In this document: piece after piece, positions 9,464-24,400 of the stretch | Layout of the letters: each line of letters opens with the position of its first letter | Numbering within the stretch: the first letter of the stretch is position 1 | NCBI GenBank assembly: GCA_028622995.1 | Contig: JAJQJQ010000039.1 | Location: 806,001-870,000, forward strand | Length of the DNA stretch: 64,000 nt | Reading direction: 5' to 3' | Source: Panagrolaimus kolymaensis | Lineage: Eukaryota; Nematoda; Chromadorea; Rhabditida; Panagrolaimidae | Translations under genes and position numbers: made by a program | The notes under the pieces: generated by a model | The model's database searches: none | Seen by the model: only the letters and a program-made list of their open reading frames with translations | What the model was told of the DNA's origin: nothing

Positions 9464-12400
9464 AGCAACAACTTTTTTATAGAGTGCCATTGTTTTTCTA
9501 AGAGGCAAGACCATAGTAAATCAAAAAAAGTTGCTTTAAAGCCAAATTTAGTTTTTGTTTCATTTTATCTCGATATCCAGAGAGTATCAAGAGGTGAAAC
9601 ATTAATTTCCAACAACTTCTTTATTTGGTGCCATTTATTATTTCGAAGGCAAGAAACTCGAAATTACAAAAATTGTTGCTTTAAAGCAAATTGAAGTTTT
9701 AGCTGCATTTTCTCTCGATATCCAGAGAGTATCAAGAGGTGAAACATTAATTTCCAACAACTTCTTTATTTGGTGCCATTTATTATTTTAGAGACAAGAA
9801 CCTCGAAATTACAAAAATTGTTGCTTTAAAGCAAATTGAAGTTTTAGCTGCATTTTCTCTAGATATCCAGAGAGTATCAAGAGGTGAAACATTAATTTCC
9901 AACAACTTCTTTATTTAGTGCCATTTATTATTTTAGAGACAAGAACCTCGAAATTACAAAAATTGTTGCTTTAAAGCAAATTGAAGTTTTAGCTGCATTT
10001 TCTCTCGATATCCAGAGAGTATCAAGAGGTGAAACATTAATTTCCAACAACTTCTTTATTTGGTGCCATTTATTATTTCAGAGGCAAGAACCTCGAAATT
10101 ACAAAAATTGTTGCTTTAAAGCAAATTGAAGTTTTAGCTGCATTTTCTCTCGATATCCAGAGAGTATCAAGAGGTGAAACATTAATTTCCAACAACTTCT
10201 TTATTTGGTGCCATTTATTATTTCAGAGGCAAGAACCTCGAAATTACAAAAATTGTTGCTTTAAAGCAAATTGAAGTTTTAGCTGCATTTTCTCTAGATA
10301 TCCAGAGAGTATCAAGAGGTGAAACATTAATTTCCAACAACTTCTTTATTTAGTGCCATTTATTATTTTAGAGACAAGAACCTCGAAATTACAAAAATTG
10401 TTGCTTTAAAGCAAATTGAAGTTTTAGCTGCATTTTCTCTCGATATCCCGAGAGTATCAAGAGGTGAAACATTAATTTCCAACAACTTCTTTATTTGGTG
10501 CCATTTATTATTTCAGAGGCAAGAACCTCGAAATTACAAAAATTGTTGCTTTAAAGCAAATTGAAGTTTTAGCTGCATTTTCTCTCGATATCCAGAGAGT
10601 ATCAAGAGGTGAAACATTAATTTCCAACAACTTCTTTATTTGGTGCCATTTATTATTTCAGAGGCAAGAACCTCGAAATTACAAAAATTGTTGCTTTAAA
10701 GCAAATTGAAGTTTTAGCTGCATTTTCTCTAGATATCCAGAGAGTATCAAGAGGTGAAACATTAATTTCCAACAACTTCTTTATTTGGTGCCATTTATTA
10801 TTTCAGAGGCAAGAACCTCGAAATTACAAAAATTGTTGCTTTAAAGCAAATTGAAGTTTTAGCTGCATTTTCTCTCGATATCCAGAGAGTATCAAGAGGT
10901 GAAACATTAATTTCCAACAACTTCTTTATTTAGTGCCATTTATTATTTCAGAGGCAAGAACCTCGAAATTACAAAAATTGTTGCTTTAAAGCAAATTGAA
11001 GTTTTAGCTGCATTTTCTCTCGATATCCAGAGAGTATCAAGAGGTGAAACATTAATTTCCAACAACTTCTTTATTTGGTGCCATTTATTATTTCAGAGGC
11101 AAGAACCTCGAAATTACAAAAATTGTTGCTTTAAAGCAAATTGAAGTTTTAGCTGCATTTTCTCTAGATATCCAGAGAGTATCAAGAGGTGAAACATTAA
11201 TTTCCAACAACTTCTTTATTTGGTGCCATTTATTATTTCAGAGGCAAGAACCTCGAAATTACAAAAATTGTTGCTTTAAAGCAAATTGAAGTTTTAGCTG
11301 CATTTTCTCTCGATATCCAGAGAGTATCAAGAGGTGAAACATTAATTTCCAACAACTTCTTTATTTGGTGCCATTTATTATTTCAGAGGCAAGAACCTCG
11401 AAATTACAAAAATTGTTGCTTTAAAGCAAATTGAAGTTTTAGCTGCATTTTCTCTCGATATCCAGAGAGTATCAAGAGGTGAAACATTAATTTCCAACAA
11501 CTTCTTTATTTGGTGCCATTTATTATTTCAGAGGCAAGAACCTCGAAATTACAAAAATTGTTGCTTTAAAGCAAATTGAAGTTTTAGCTGCATTTTCTCT
11601 CGATATCCAGAGAGTATCAAGAGGTGAAACATTAATTTCCAACAACTTCTTTATTTAGTGCCATTTATTATTTTAGAGACAAGAACCTCGAAATTACAAA
11701 AATTGTTGCTTTAAAGCAAATTGAAGTTTTAGCTGCATTTTCTCTCGATATCCAGAGAGTATCAAGAGGTGAAACATTAATTTCCAACAACTTCTTTATT
11801 TGGTGCCATTTATTATTTCAGAGGCAAGAACCTCGAAATTACAAAAATTGTTGCTTTAAAGCAAATTGAAGTTTTAGCTGCATTTTCTCTCGATATCCAG
11901 AGAGTATCAAGAGGTGAAACATTAATTTCCAACAACTTCTTTATTTAGTGCCATTTATTATTTTAGAGACAAGAACCTCGAAATTACAAAAATTGTTGCT
12001 TTAAAGCAAATTGAAGTTTTAGCTGCATTTTCTCTCGATATCCAGAGAGTATCAAGAGGTGAAACATTAATTTCCAACAACTTCTTTATTTGGTGCCATT
12101 TATTATTTCAGAGGCAAGAACCTCGAAATTACAAAAATTGTTGCTTTAAAGCAAATTGAAGTTTTAGCTGCATTTTCTCTCGATATCCAGAGAGTATCAA
12201 GAGGTGAAACATTAATTTCCAACAACTTCTTTATTTAGTGCCATTTATTATTTCAGAGGCAAGAACCTCGAAATTACAAAAATTGTTGCTTTAAAGCAAA
12301 TTGAAGTTTTAGCTGCATTTTCTCTCGATATCCAGAGAGTATCAAGAGGTGAAACATTAATTTCCAACAACTTCTTTATTTGGTGCCATTTATTATTTCA

Positions 12401-15400
12401 GAGGCAAGAACCTCGAAATTACAAAAATTGTTGCTTTAAAGCAAATTGAAGTTTTAGCTGCATTTTCTCTCGATATCCAGAGAGTATCAAGAGGTGAAAC
12501 ATTAATTTCCAACAACTTCTTTATTTAGTGCCATTTATTATTTCAGAGGCAAGAACCTCGAAATTACAAAAATTGTTGCTTTAAAGCAAATTGAAGTTTT
12601 AGCTGCATTTTCTCTCGATATCCAGAGAGTATCAAGAGGTGAAACATTAATTTCCAACAACTTCTTTATTTGGTGCCATTTATTATTTCAGAGGCAAGAA
12701 CCTCGAAATTACAAAAATTGTTGCTTTAAAGCAAATTGAAGTTTTAGCTGCATTTTCTCTAGATATCCAGAGAGTATCAAGAGGTGAAACATTAATTTCC
12801 AACAACTTCTTTATTTGGTGCCATTTATTATTTCAGAGGCAAGAACCTCGAAATTACAAAAATTGTTGCTTTAAAGCAAATTGAAGTTTTAGCTGCATTT
12901 TCTCTCGATATCCAGAGAGTATCAAGAGGTGAAACATTAATTTCCAACAACTTCTTTATTTGGTGCCATTTATTATTTCAGAGGCAAGAACCTCGAAATT
13001 ACAAAAATTGTTGCTTTAAAGCAAATTGAAGTTTTAGCTGCATTTTCTCTAGATATCCAGAGAGTATCAAGAGGTGAAACATTAATTTCCAACAACTTCT
13101 TTATTTGGTGCCATTTATTATTTCAGAGGCAAGAACCTCGAAATTACAAAAATTGTTGCTTTAAAGCAAATTGAAGTTTTAGCTGCATTTTCTCTCGATA
13201 TCCAGAGAGTATCAAGAGGTGAAACATTAATTTCCAACAACTTCTTTATTTGGTGCCATTTATTATTTCAGAGGCAAGAACCTCGAAATTACAAAAATTG
13301 TTGCTTTAAAGCAAATTGAAGTTTTAGCTGCATTTTCTCTCGATATCCAGAGAGTATCAAGAGGTGAAACATTAATTTCCAACAACTTCTTTATTTGGTG
13401 CCATTTATTATTTCAGAGGCAAGAACCTCGAAATTACAAAAATTGTTGCTTTAAAGCAAATTGAAGTTTTAGCTGCATTTTCTCTCGATATCCAGAGAGT
13501 ATCAAGAGGTGAAACATTAATTTCCAACAACTTCTTTATTTGGTGCCATTTATTATTTCAGAGGCAAGAACCTCGAAATTACAAAAATTGTTGCTTTAAA
13601 GCAAATTGAAGTTTTAGCTGCATTTTCTCTCGATATCCAGAGAGTATCAAGAGGTGAAACATTAATTTCCAACAACTTCTTTATTTGGTGCCATTTATTA
13701 TTTTAGAGACAAGAACCTCGAAATTACAAAAATTGTTGCTTTAAAGCAAATTGAAGTTTTAGATTGCATTTTCTCTCGATATCCAGAGAGTATCAAGAGG
13801 TGAAACATTAATTTCCAACAACTTCTTTATTTGGTGCCATTTATTATTTCAGAGGCAAGAACCTCGAAATTACAAAAATTGTTGCTTTAAAGCAAATTGA
13901 AGTTTTAGCTGCATTTTCTCTCGATATCCAGAGAGTATCAAGAGGTGAAACATTAATTTCCAACAACTTCTTTATTTGGTGCCATTTATTATTTCAGAGG
14001 CAAGAACCTCGAAATTACAAAAATTGTTGCTTTAAAGCAAATTGAAGTTTTAGCTGCATTTTCTCTCGATATCCAGAGAGTATCAAGAGGTGAAACATTA
14101 ATTTCCAACAACTTCTTTATTTGGTGCCATTTATTATTTCAGAGGCAAGAACCTCGAAATTACAAAAATTGTTGCTTTAAAGCAAATTGAAGTTTTAGCT
14201 GCATTTTCTCTAGATATCCAGAGAGTATCAAGAGGTGAAACATTAATTTCCAACAACTTCTTTATTTAGTGCCATTTATTATTTTAGAGACAAGAACCTC
14301 GAAATTACAAAAATTGTTGCTTTAAAGCAAATTGAAGTTTTAGCTGCATTTTCTCTCGATATCCCGAGAGTATCAAGAGGTGAAACATTAATTTCCAACA
14401 ACTTCTTTATTTGGTGCCATTTATTATTTCAGAGGCAAGAACCTCGAAATTACAAAAATTGTTGCTTTAAAGCAAATTGAAGTTTTAGCTGCATTTTCTC
14501 TAGATATCCAGAGAGTATCAAGAGGTGAAACATTAATTTCCAACAACTTCTTTATTTAGTGCCATTTATTATTTTAGAGACAAGAACCTCGAAATTACAA
14601 AAATTGTTGCTTTAAAGCAAATTGAAGTTTTAGCTGCATTTTCTCTCGATATCCAGAGAGTATCAAGAGGTGAAACATTAATTTCCAACAACTTCTTTAT
14701 TTGGTGCCATTTATTATTTCAGAGGCAAGAACCTCGAAATTACAAAAATTGTTGCTTTAAAGCAAATTGAAGTTTTAGCTGCATTTTCTCTCGATATCCA
14801 GAGAGTATCAAGAGGTGAAACATTAATTTCCAACAACTTCTTTATTTGGTGCCATTTATTATTTCAGAGGCAAGAACCTCGAAATTACAAAAATTGTTGC
14901 TTTAAAGCAAATTGAAGTTTTAGCTGCATTTTCTCTCGATATCCAGAGAGTATCAAGAGGTGAAACATTAATTTCCAACAACTTCTTTATTTGGTGCCAT
15001 TTATTATTTCAGAGGCAAGAACCTCGAAATTACAAAAATTGTTGCTTTAAAGCAAATTGAAGTTTTAGCTGCATTTTCTCTCGATATCCAGAGAGTATCA
15101 AGAGGTGAAACATTAATTTCCAACAACTTCTTTATTTGGTGCCATTTATTATTTCAGAGGCAAGAACCTCGAAATTACAAAAATTGTTGCTTTAAAGCAA
15201 ATTGAAGTTTTAGCTGCATTTTCTCTAGATATCCAGAGAGTATCAAGAGGTGAAACATTAATTTCCAACAACTTCTTTATTTGGTGACATTTATTATTTC
15301 AGAGGCAAGAACCTCGAAATTACAAAAATTGTTGCTTTAAAGCAAATTGAAGTTTTAGCTGCATTTTCTCTAGATATCCAGAGAGTATCAAGAGGTGAAA

Positions 15401-18400
15401 CATTAATTTCCAACAACTTCTTTATTTGGTGACATTTATTATTTCAGAGGCAAGAACCTCGAAATTACAAAAATTGTTGCTTTAAAGCAAATTGAAGTTT
15501 TAGCTGCATTTTCTCTAGATATCCAGAGAGTATCAAGAGGTGAAACATTAATTTCCAACAACTTCTTTATTTGGTGCCATTTATTATTTCAGAGGCAAGA
15601 ACCTCGAAATTACAAAAATTGTTGCTTTAAAGCAAATTGAAGTTTTATTATCTTTTTGTCTCGATATCCAGAGAATATCAAGAGGTGAAACATTAATTTC
15701 CAACAACTTCTTTATTTAGTGCCATTTATTATTTTAGAGGCAAGAACCTCGAAATTACAAAAATTGTTGCTTTAAAGCAAATTGAAGTTTTAGCTGCATT
15801 TTCTCTAGATATCCAGAGAGTATCAAGAGGTGAAACATTAATTTCCAACAACTTCTTTATTTGGTGCCATTTATTATTTCAGAGGCAAGAACCTCGAAAT
15901 TACAAAAATTGTTGCTTTAAAGCAAATTGAAGTTTTATTATCTTTTTGTCTCGATATCCAGAGAATATCAAGAGGTGAAACATTAATTTCCAACAACTTC
16001 TTTATTTAGTGCCATTTATTATTTTAGAGGCAAGAACCTCGAAATTACAAAAATTGTTGCTTTAAAGCAAATTGAAGTTTTAGCTGCATTTTCTCTAGAT
16101 ATCCAGAGAGTATCAAGAGGTGAAACATTAATTTCCAACAACTTCTTTATTTGGTGCCATTTATTATTTCAGAGGCAAGAACCTCGAAATTACAAAAATT
16201 GTTGCTTTAAAGCAAATTGAAGTTTTATTATCTTTTTGTCTCGATATCCAGAGAATATCAAGAGGTGAAACATTAATTTCCAACAACTTCTTTATTTAGT
16301 GCCATTTATTATTTTAGAGGCAAGAACCTCGAAATTACAAAAATTGTTGCTTTAAAGCAAATTGAAGTTTTAGCTGCATTTTCTCTCGATATCCAGAGAG
16401 TATCAAGAGGTGAAACATTAATTTCCAACAACTTCTTTATTTGGTGCCATTTATTATTTCAGAGGCAAGAACCTCGAAATTACAAAAATTGTTGCTTTAA
16501 AGCAAATTGAAGTTTTATTATCTTTTTGTCTCGATATCCAGAGAATATCAAGAGGTGAAACATTAATTTCCAACAACTTCTTTATTTGGTGACATTTATT
16601 ATTTCAGAGGCAAGAACCTCGAAATTACAAAAATTGTTGCTTTAAAGCAAATTGAAGTTTTAGCTGCATTTTCTCTAGATATCCAGAGAGTATCAAGAGG
16701 TGAAACATTAATTTCCAACAACTTCTTTATTTGGTGCCATTTATTATTTCAGAGGCAAGAACCTAGAAATTACAAAAATTGTTGCTTTAAAGCAAATTGA
16801 AGTTTTATTATCTTTTTCTCTCGATATCCAGAGAGTATCAAGAGGTGAAACATTAATTTCCAACAACTTCTTTATTTGGTGCCATTTATTATTTCAGAGG
16901 CAAGAACCTCGAAATTACAAAAATTGTTGCTTTAAAGCAAATTGAAGTTTTATTATCTTTTTGTCTCGATATCCAGAGAATATCAAGAGGTGAAACATTA
17001 ATTTCCAACAACTTCTTTATTTGGTGACATTTATTATTTCAGAGGCAAGAACCTCGAAATTACAAAAATTGTTGCTTTAAAGCAAATTGAAGTTTTAGCT
17101 GCATTTTCTCTCGATATCCAGAGAGTATCAAGAGGTGAAACATTAATTTCCAACAACTTCTTTATTTGGTGCCATTTATTATTTCAGAGGCAAGAACCTC
17201 GAAATTACAAAAATTGTTGCTTTAAAGCAAATTGAAGTTTTATTATCTTTTTGTCTCGATATCCAGAGAATATCAAGAGGTGAAACATTAATTTCCAACA
17301 ACTTCTTTATTTGGTGACATTTATTATTTCAGAGGCAAGAACCTCGAAATTACAAAAATTGTTGCTTTAAAGCAAATTGAAGTTTTAGCTGCATTTTCTC
17401 TCGATATCCAGAGAGTATCAAGAGGTGAAACATTAATTTCCAACAACTTCTTTATTTGGTGCCATTTATTATTTCAGAGGCAAGAACCTCGAAATTACAA
17501 AAATTGTTGCTTTAAAGCAAATTGAAGTTTTATTATCTTTTTGTCTCGATATCCAGAGAATATCAAGAGGTGAAACATTAATTTCCAACAACTTCTTTAT
17601 TTGGTGCAATTTATTATTTCAGAGGCAAGAACCTCGAAATTACAAATATTGTTGCTTTAAAGCAAATTGAAGTTTTAGCTGCATTTTCTCTAGATATCCA
17701 GAGAGTATCAAGAGGTGAAACATTAATTTCCAACAACTTCTTTATTTGGTGCCATTTATTATTTCAGAGGCAAGAACCTAGAAATTACAAAAATTGTTGC
17801 TTTAAAGCAAATTGAAGTTTTATTATCTTTTTGTCTCGATATCCAGAGAATATCAAGAGGTGAAACATTAATTTCCAACAACTTCTTTATTTGGTGCAAT
17901 TTATTATTTCAGAGGCAAGAACCTCGAAATTACAAAAATTGTTGCTTTAAAGCAAATTGAAGTTTTATTATCTTTTTGTCTCGATATCCAGAGAATATCA
18001 AGAGGTGAAACATTAATTTCCAACAACTTCTTTATTTAGTGCCATTTATTATTTTAGAGGCAAGAACCTCGAAATTACAAAAATTGTTGCTTTAAAGCAA
18101 ATCGAAGTTTTAGCTGTATTTTCTCTCGATATCCAGAGAATATCAAGAGGTGAAACATTAATTTCCAACAACTTCTTTATTTAGTGCCATTTATTATTTC
18201 AGAGGCAAGAACCTCGAAATTACAAAAATTGTTGCTTTAAAGCAAATTGAAGTTTTAGCTGCATTTTCTCTCGATATCCAGAGAGTATCAAGAGGTGAAA
18301 CATTAATTTCCAACAACTTCTTTATTTGGTGCCATTTATTATTTCAGAGGCAAGAACCTCGAAATTACAAAAATTGTTGCTTTAAAGCAAATTGAAGTTT

Positions 18401-21400
18401 TATTATCTTTTTGTCTCGATATCCAGAGAATATCAAGAGGTGAAACATTAATTTCCAACAACTTCTTTATTTGGTGACATTTATTATTTCAGAGGCAAGA
18501 ACCTCGAAATTACAAAAATTGTTGCTTTAAAGCAAATTGAAGTTTTAGCTGCATTTTCTCTCGATATCCAGAGAGTATCAAGAGGTGAAACATTAATTTC
18601 CAACAACTTCTTTATTTGGTGCCATTTATTATTTCAGAGGCAAGAACCTCGAAATTACAAAAATTGTTGCTTTAAAGCAAATTGAAGTTTTATTATCTTT
18701 TTGTCTCGATATCCAGAGAATATCAAGAGGTGAAACATTAATTTCCAACAACTTCTTTATTTGGTGCAATTTATTATTTCAGAGGCAAGAACCTCGAAAT
18801 TACAAATATTGTTGCTTTAAAGCAAATTGAAGTTTTAGCTGCATTTTCTCTAGATATCCAGAGAGTATCAAGAGGTGAAACATTAATTTCCAACAACTTC
18901 TTTATTTGGTGCCATTTATTATTTCAGAGGCAAGAACCTAGAAATTACAAAAATTGTTGCTTTAAAGCAAATTGAAGTTTTATTATCTTTTTGTCTCGAT
19001 ATCCAGAGAATATCAAGAGGTGAAACATTAATTTCCAACAACTTCTTTATTTGGTGCAATTTATTATTTCAGAGGCAAGAACCTCGAAATTACAAAAATT
19101 GTTGCTTTAAAGCAAATTGAAGTTTTATTATCTTTTTGTCTCGATATCCAGAGAATATCAAGAGGTGAAACATTAATTTCCAACAACTTCTTTATTTAGT
19201 GCCATTTATTATTTTAGAGGCAAGAACCTCGAAATTACAAAAATTGTTGCTTTAAAGCAAATCGAAGTTTTAGCTGCATTTTCTCTCGATATCCAGAGAG
19301 TATCAAGAGGTGAAACATTAATTTCCAACAACTTCTTTATTTGGTGCCATTTATTATTTTAGAGGCAAGAACCTCGAAATTACAAAAATTGTTGCTTTAA
19401 AGCAAATTGAAGTTTTAGCTGCATTTTCTCTCGATATCCAGAGAGTATCAAGAGGTGAAACATTAATTTCCAACAACTTCTTTATTTGGTGCCATTTATT
19501 ATTTCAGAGGCAAGAACCTCGAAATTACAAAAATTGTTGCTTTAAAGCAAATTGAAGTTTTATTATCTTTTTGTCTCGATATCCAGAGAATATCAAGAGG
19601 TGAAACATTAATTTCCAACAACTTCTTTATTTGGTGACATTTATTATTTCAGAGGCAAGAACCTCGAAATTACAAAAATTGTTGCTTTAAAGCAAATTGA
19701 AGTTTTAGCTGCATTTTCTCTAGATATCCAGAGAGTATCAAGAGGTGAAACATTAATTTCCAACAACTTCTTTATTTGGTGACATTTATTATTTCAGAGG
19801 CAAGAACCTCGAAATTACAAAAATTGTTGCTTTAAAGCAAATTGAAGTTTTAGCTGCATTTTCTCTCGATATCCAGAGAGTATCAAGAGGTGAAACATTA
19901 ATTTCCAACAACTTCTTTATTTGGTGCAATTTATTATTTCAGAGGCAAGAACCTCGAAATTACAAAAATTGTTGCTTTAAAGCAAATTGAAGTTTTATTA
20001 TCTTTTTGTCTCGATATCCAGAGAATATCAAGAGGTGAAACATTAATTTCCAACAACTTCTTTATTTAGTGCCATTTATTATTTTAGAGGCAAGAACCTC
20101 GAAATTACAAAAATTGTTGCTTTAAAGCAAATTGAAGTTTTAGCTGCATTTTCTCTCGATATCCAGAGAGTATCAAGAGGTGAAACATTAATTTCCAACA
20201 ACTTCTTTATTTGGTGCCATTTATTATTTTAGAGGCAAGAACCTCGAAATTACAAAAATTGTTGCTTTAAAGCAAATTGAAGTTTTAGCTGCATTTTCTC
20301 TCGATATCCAGAGAGTATCAAGAGGTGAAACATTAATTTCCAACAACTTCTTTATTTGGTGCCATTTATTATTTCAGAGGCAAGAACCTCGAAATTACAA
20401 AAATTGTTGCTTTAAAGCAAATTGAAGTTTTATTATCTTTTTGTCTCGATATCCAGAGAATATCAAGAGGTGAAACATTAATTTCCAACAACTTCTTTAT
20501 TTGGTGCAATTTATTATTTCAGAGGCAAGAACCTCGAAATTACAAAAATTGTTGCTTTAAAGCAAATTGAAGTTTTAGCTGCATTTTCTCTCGATATCCA
20601 GAGAGTATCAAGAGGTGAAACATTAATTTCCAACAACTTCTTTATTTGGTGCCATTTATTATTTTAGAGGCAAGAACCTCGAAATTACAAAAATTGTTGC
20701 TTTAAAGCAAATTGAAGTTTTAGCTGCATTTTCTCTCGATATCCAGAGAGTATCAAGAGGTGAAACATTAATTTCCAACAACTTCTTTATTTGGTGCCAT
20801 TTATTATTTCAGAGGCAAGAACCTCGAAATTACAAAAATTGTTGCTTTAAAGCAAATTGAAGTTTTATTATCTTTTTGTCTCGATATCCAGAGAATATCA
20901 AGAGGTGAAACATTAACTTCCAACAACTTCTTTATTTGGTGACATTTATTATTTCAGAGGCAAGAACCTCGAAATTACAAAAATTGTTGCTTTAAAGCAA
21001 ATTGAAGTTTTAGCTGCATTTTCTCTCGATATCCAGAGAGTATCAAGAGGTGAAACATTAATTTCCAACAACTTCTTTATTTGGTGCCATTTATTATTTC
21101 AGAGGCAAGAACCTAGAAATTACAAAAATTGTTGCTTTAAAGCAAATTGAAGTTTTATTATCTTTTTCTCTCGATATCCAGAGAGTATCAAGAGGTGAAA
21201 CATTAATTTCCAACAACTTCTTTATTTGGTGCCATTTATTATTTCAGAGGCAAGAACCTAGAAATTACAAAAATTGTTGCTTTAAAGCAAATTGAAGTTT
21301 TATTATCTTTTTCTCTCGATATCCAGAGAGTATCAAGAGGTGAAACATTAATTTCCAACAACTTCTTTATTTGGTGCCATTTATTATTTCAGAGGCAAGA

Positions 21401-24400
21401 ACCTCGAAATTACAAAAATTGTTGCTTTAAAGCAAATTGAAGTTTTAGCTGCATTTTCTCTCGATATCCAGAGAGTATCAAGAGGTGAAACATTAATTTC
21501 CAACAACTTCTTTATTTGGTGCCATTTATTATTTCAGAGGCAAGAACCTCGAAATTACAAAAATTGTTGCTTTAAAGCAAATTGAAGTTTTATTATCTTT
21601 TTGTCTCGATATCCAGAGAATATCAAGAGGTGAAACATTAACTTCCAACAACTTCTTTATTTGGTGACATTTATTATTTCAGAGGCAAGAACCTCGAAAT
21701 TACAAAAATTGTTGCTTTAAAGCAAATTGAAGTTTTAGCTGCATTTTCTCTCGATATCCAGAGAGTATCAAGAGGTGAAACATTAATTTCCAACAACTTC
21801 TTTATTTGGTGCCATTTATTATTTCAGAGGCAAGAACCTAGAAATTACAAAAATTGTTGCTTTAAAGCAAATTGAAGTTTTATTATCTTTTTCTCTCGAT
21901 ATCCAGAGAGTATCAAGAGGTGAAACATTAATTTCCAACAACTTCTTTATTTGGTGCCATTTATTATTTCAGAGGCAAGAACCTAGAAATTACAAAAATT
22001 GTTGCTTTAAAGCAAATTGAAGTTTTATTATCTTTTTCTCTCGATATCCAGAGAGTATCAAGAGGTGAAACATTAATTTCCAACAACTTCTTTATTTGGT
22101 GCCATTTATTATTTCAGAGGCAAGAACCTCGAAATTACAAAAATTGTTGCTTTAAAGCAAATTGAAGTTTTAGCTGCATTTTCTCTCGATATCCAGAGAG
22201 TATCAAGAGGTGAAACATTAATTTCCAACAACTTCTTTATTTGGTGCCATTTATTATTTCAGAGGCAAGAACCTCGAAATTACAAAAATTGTTGCTTTAA
22301 AGCAAATTGAAGTTTTATTATCTTTTTGTCTCGATATCCAGAGAATATCAAGAGGTGAAACATTAATTTCCAACAACTTCTTTATTTGGTGCAATTTATT
22401 ATTTCAGAGGCAAGAACCTCGAAATTACAAAAATTGTTGCTTTAAAGCAAATTGAAGTTTTAGCTGCATTTTCTCTCGATATCCAGAGAGTATCAAGAGG
22501 TGAAACATTAATTTCCAACAACTTCTTTATTTGGTGCCATTTATTATTTTAGAGGCAAGAACCTCGAAATTACAAAAATTGTTGCTTTAAAGCAAATTGA
22601 AGTTTTAGCTGCATTTTCTCTCGATATCCAGAGAGTATCAAGAGGTGAAACATTAATTTCCAACAACTTCTTTATTTGGTGCCATTTATTATTTCAGAGG
22701 CAAGAACCTCGAAATTACAAAAATTGTTGCTTTAAAGCAAATTGAAGTTTTATTATCTTTTTGTCTCGATATCCAGAGAATATCAAGAGGTGAAACATTA
22801 ACTTCCAACAACTTCTTTATTTGGTGACATTTATTATTTCAGAGGCAAGAACCTCGAAATTACAAAAATTGTTGCTTTAAAGCAAATTGAAGTTTTAGCT
22901 GCATTTTCTCTCGATATCCAGAGAGTATCAAGAGGTGAAACATTAATTTCCAACAACTTCTTTATTTGGTGCCATTTATTATTTCAGAGGCAAGAACCTA
23001 GAAATTACAAAAATTGTTGCTTTAAAGCAAATTGAAGTTTTATTATCTTTTTCTCTCGATATCCAGAGAGTATCAAGAGGTGAAACATTAATTTCCAACA
23101 ACTTCTTTATTTGGTGCCATTTATTATTTCAGAGGCAAGAACCTAGAAATTACAAAAATTGTTGCTTTAAAGCAAATTGAAGTTTTATTATCTTTTTCTC
23201 TCGATATCCAGAGAGTATCAAGAGGTGAAACATTAATTTCCAACAACTTCTTTATTTGGTGCCATTTATTATTTCAGAGGCAAGAACCTCGAAATTACAA
23301 AAATTGTTGCTTTAAAGCAAATTGAAGTTTTAGCTGCATTTTCTCTCGATATCCAGAGAGTATCAAGAGGTGAAACATTAATTTCCAACAACTTCTTTAT
23401 TTGGTGCCATTTATTATTTCAGAGGCAAGAACCTCGAAATTACAAAAATTGTTGCTTTAAAGCAAATTGAAGTTTTATTATCTTTTTGTCTCGATATCCA
23501 GAGAATATCAAGAGGTGAAACATTAACTTCCAACAACTTCTTTATTTGGTGACATTTATTATTTCAGAGGCAAGAACCTCGAAATTACAAAAATTGTTGC
23601 TTTAAAGCAAATTGAAGTTTTAGCTGCATTTTCTCTCGATATCCAGAGAGTATCAAGAGGTGAAACATTAATTTCCAACAACTTCTTTATTTGGTGCCAT
23701 TTATTATTTCAGAGGCAAGAACCTAGAAATTACAAAAATTGTTGCTTTAAAGCAAATTGAAGTTTTATTATCTTTTTCTCTCGATATCCAGAGAGTATCA
23801 AGAGGTGAAACATTAATTTCCAACAACTTCTTTATTTGGTGCCATTTATTATTTCAGAGGCAAGAACCTAGAAATTACAAAAATTGTTGCTTTAAAGCAA
23901 ATTGAAGTTTTATTATCTTTTTCTCTCGATATCCAGAGAGTATCAAGAGGTGAAACATTAATTTCCAACAACTTCTTTATTTGGTGCCATTTATTATTTC
24001 AGAGGCAAGAACCTCGAAATTACAAAAATTGTTGCTTTAAAGCAAATTGAAGTTTTAGCTGCATTTTCTCTCGATATCCAGAGAGTATCAAGAGGTGAAA
24101 CATTAATTTCCAACAACTTCTTTATTTGGTGCCATTTATTATTTCAGAGGCAAGAACCTAGAAATTACAAAAATTGTTGCTTTAAAGCAAATTGAAGTTT
24201 TATTATCTTTTTCTCTCGATATCTAGAGAGTATCAAGAGGTGAAACATTAATTTCCAACAACTTCTTTATTTGGTTCCATTTATTATTTCAGAGGCAAGA
24301 ACCTCGAAATTACAAAAATTGTTGCTTTAAAGCAAATTGAAGTTTTATTATCTTTTTGTCTCGATATCCAGAGAATATCAAGAGGTGAAACATTAATTTC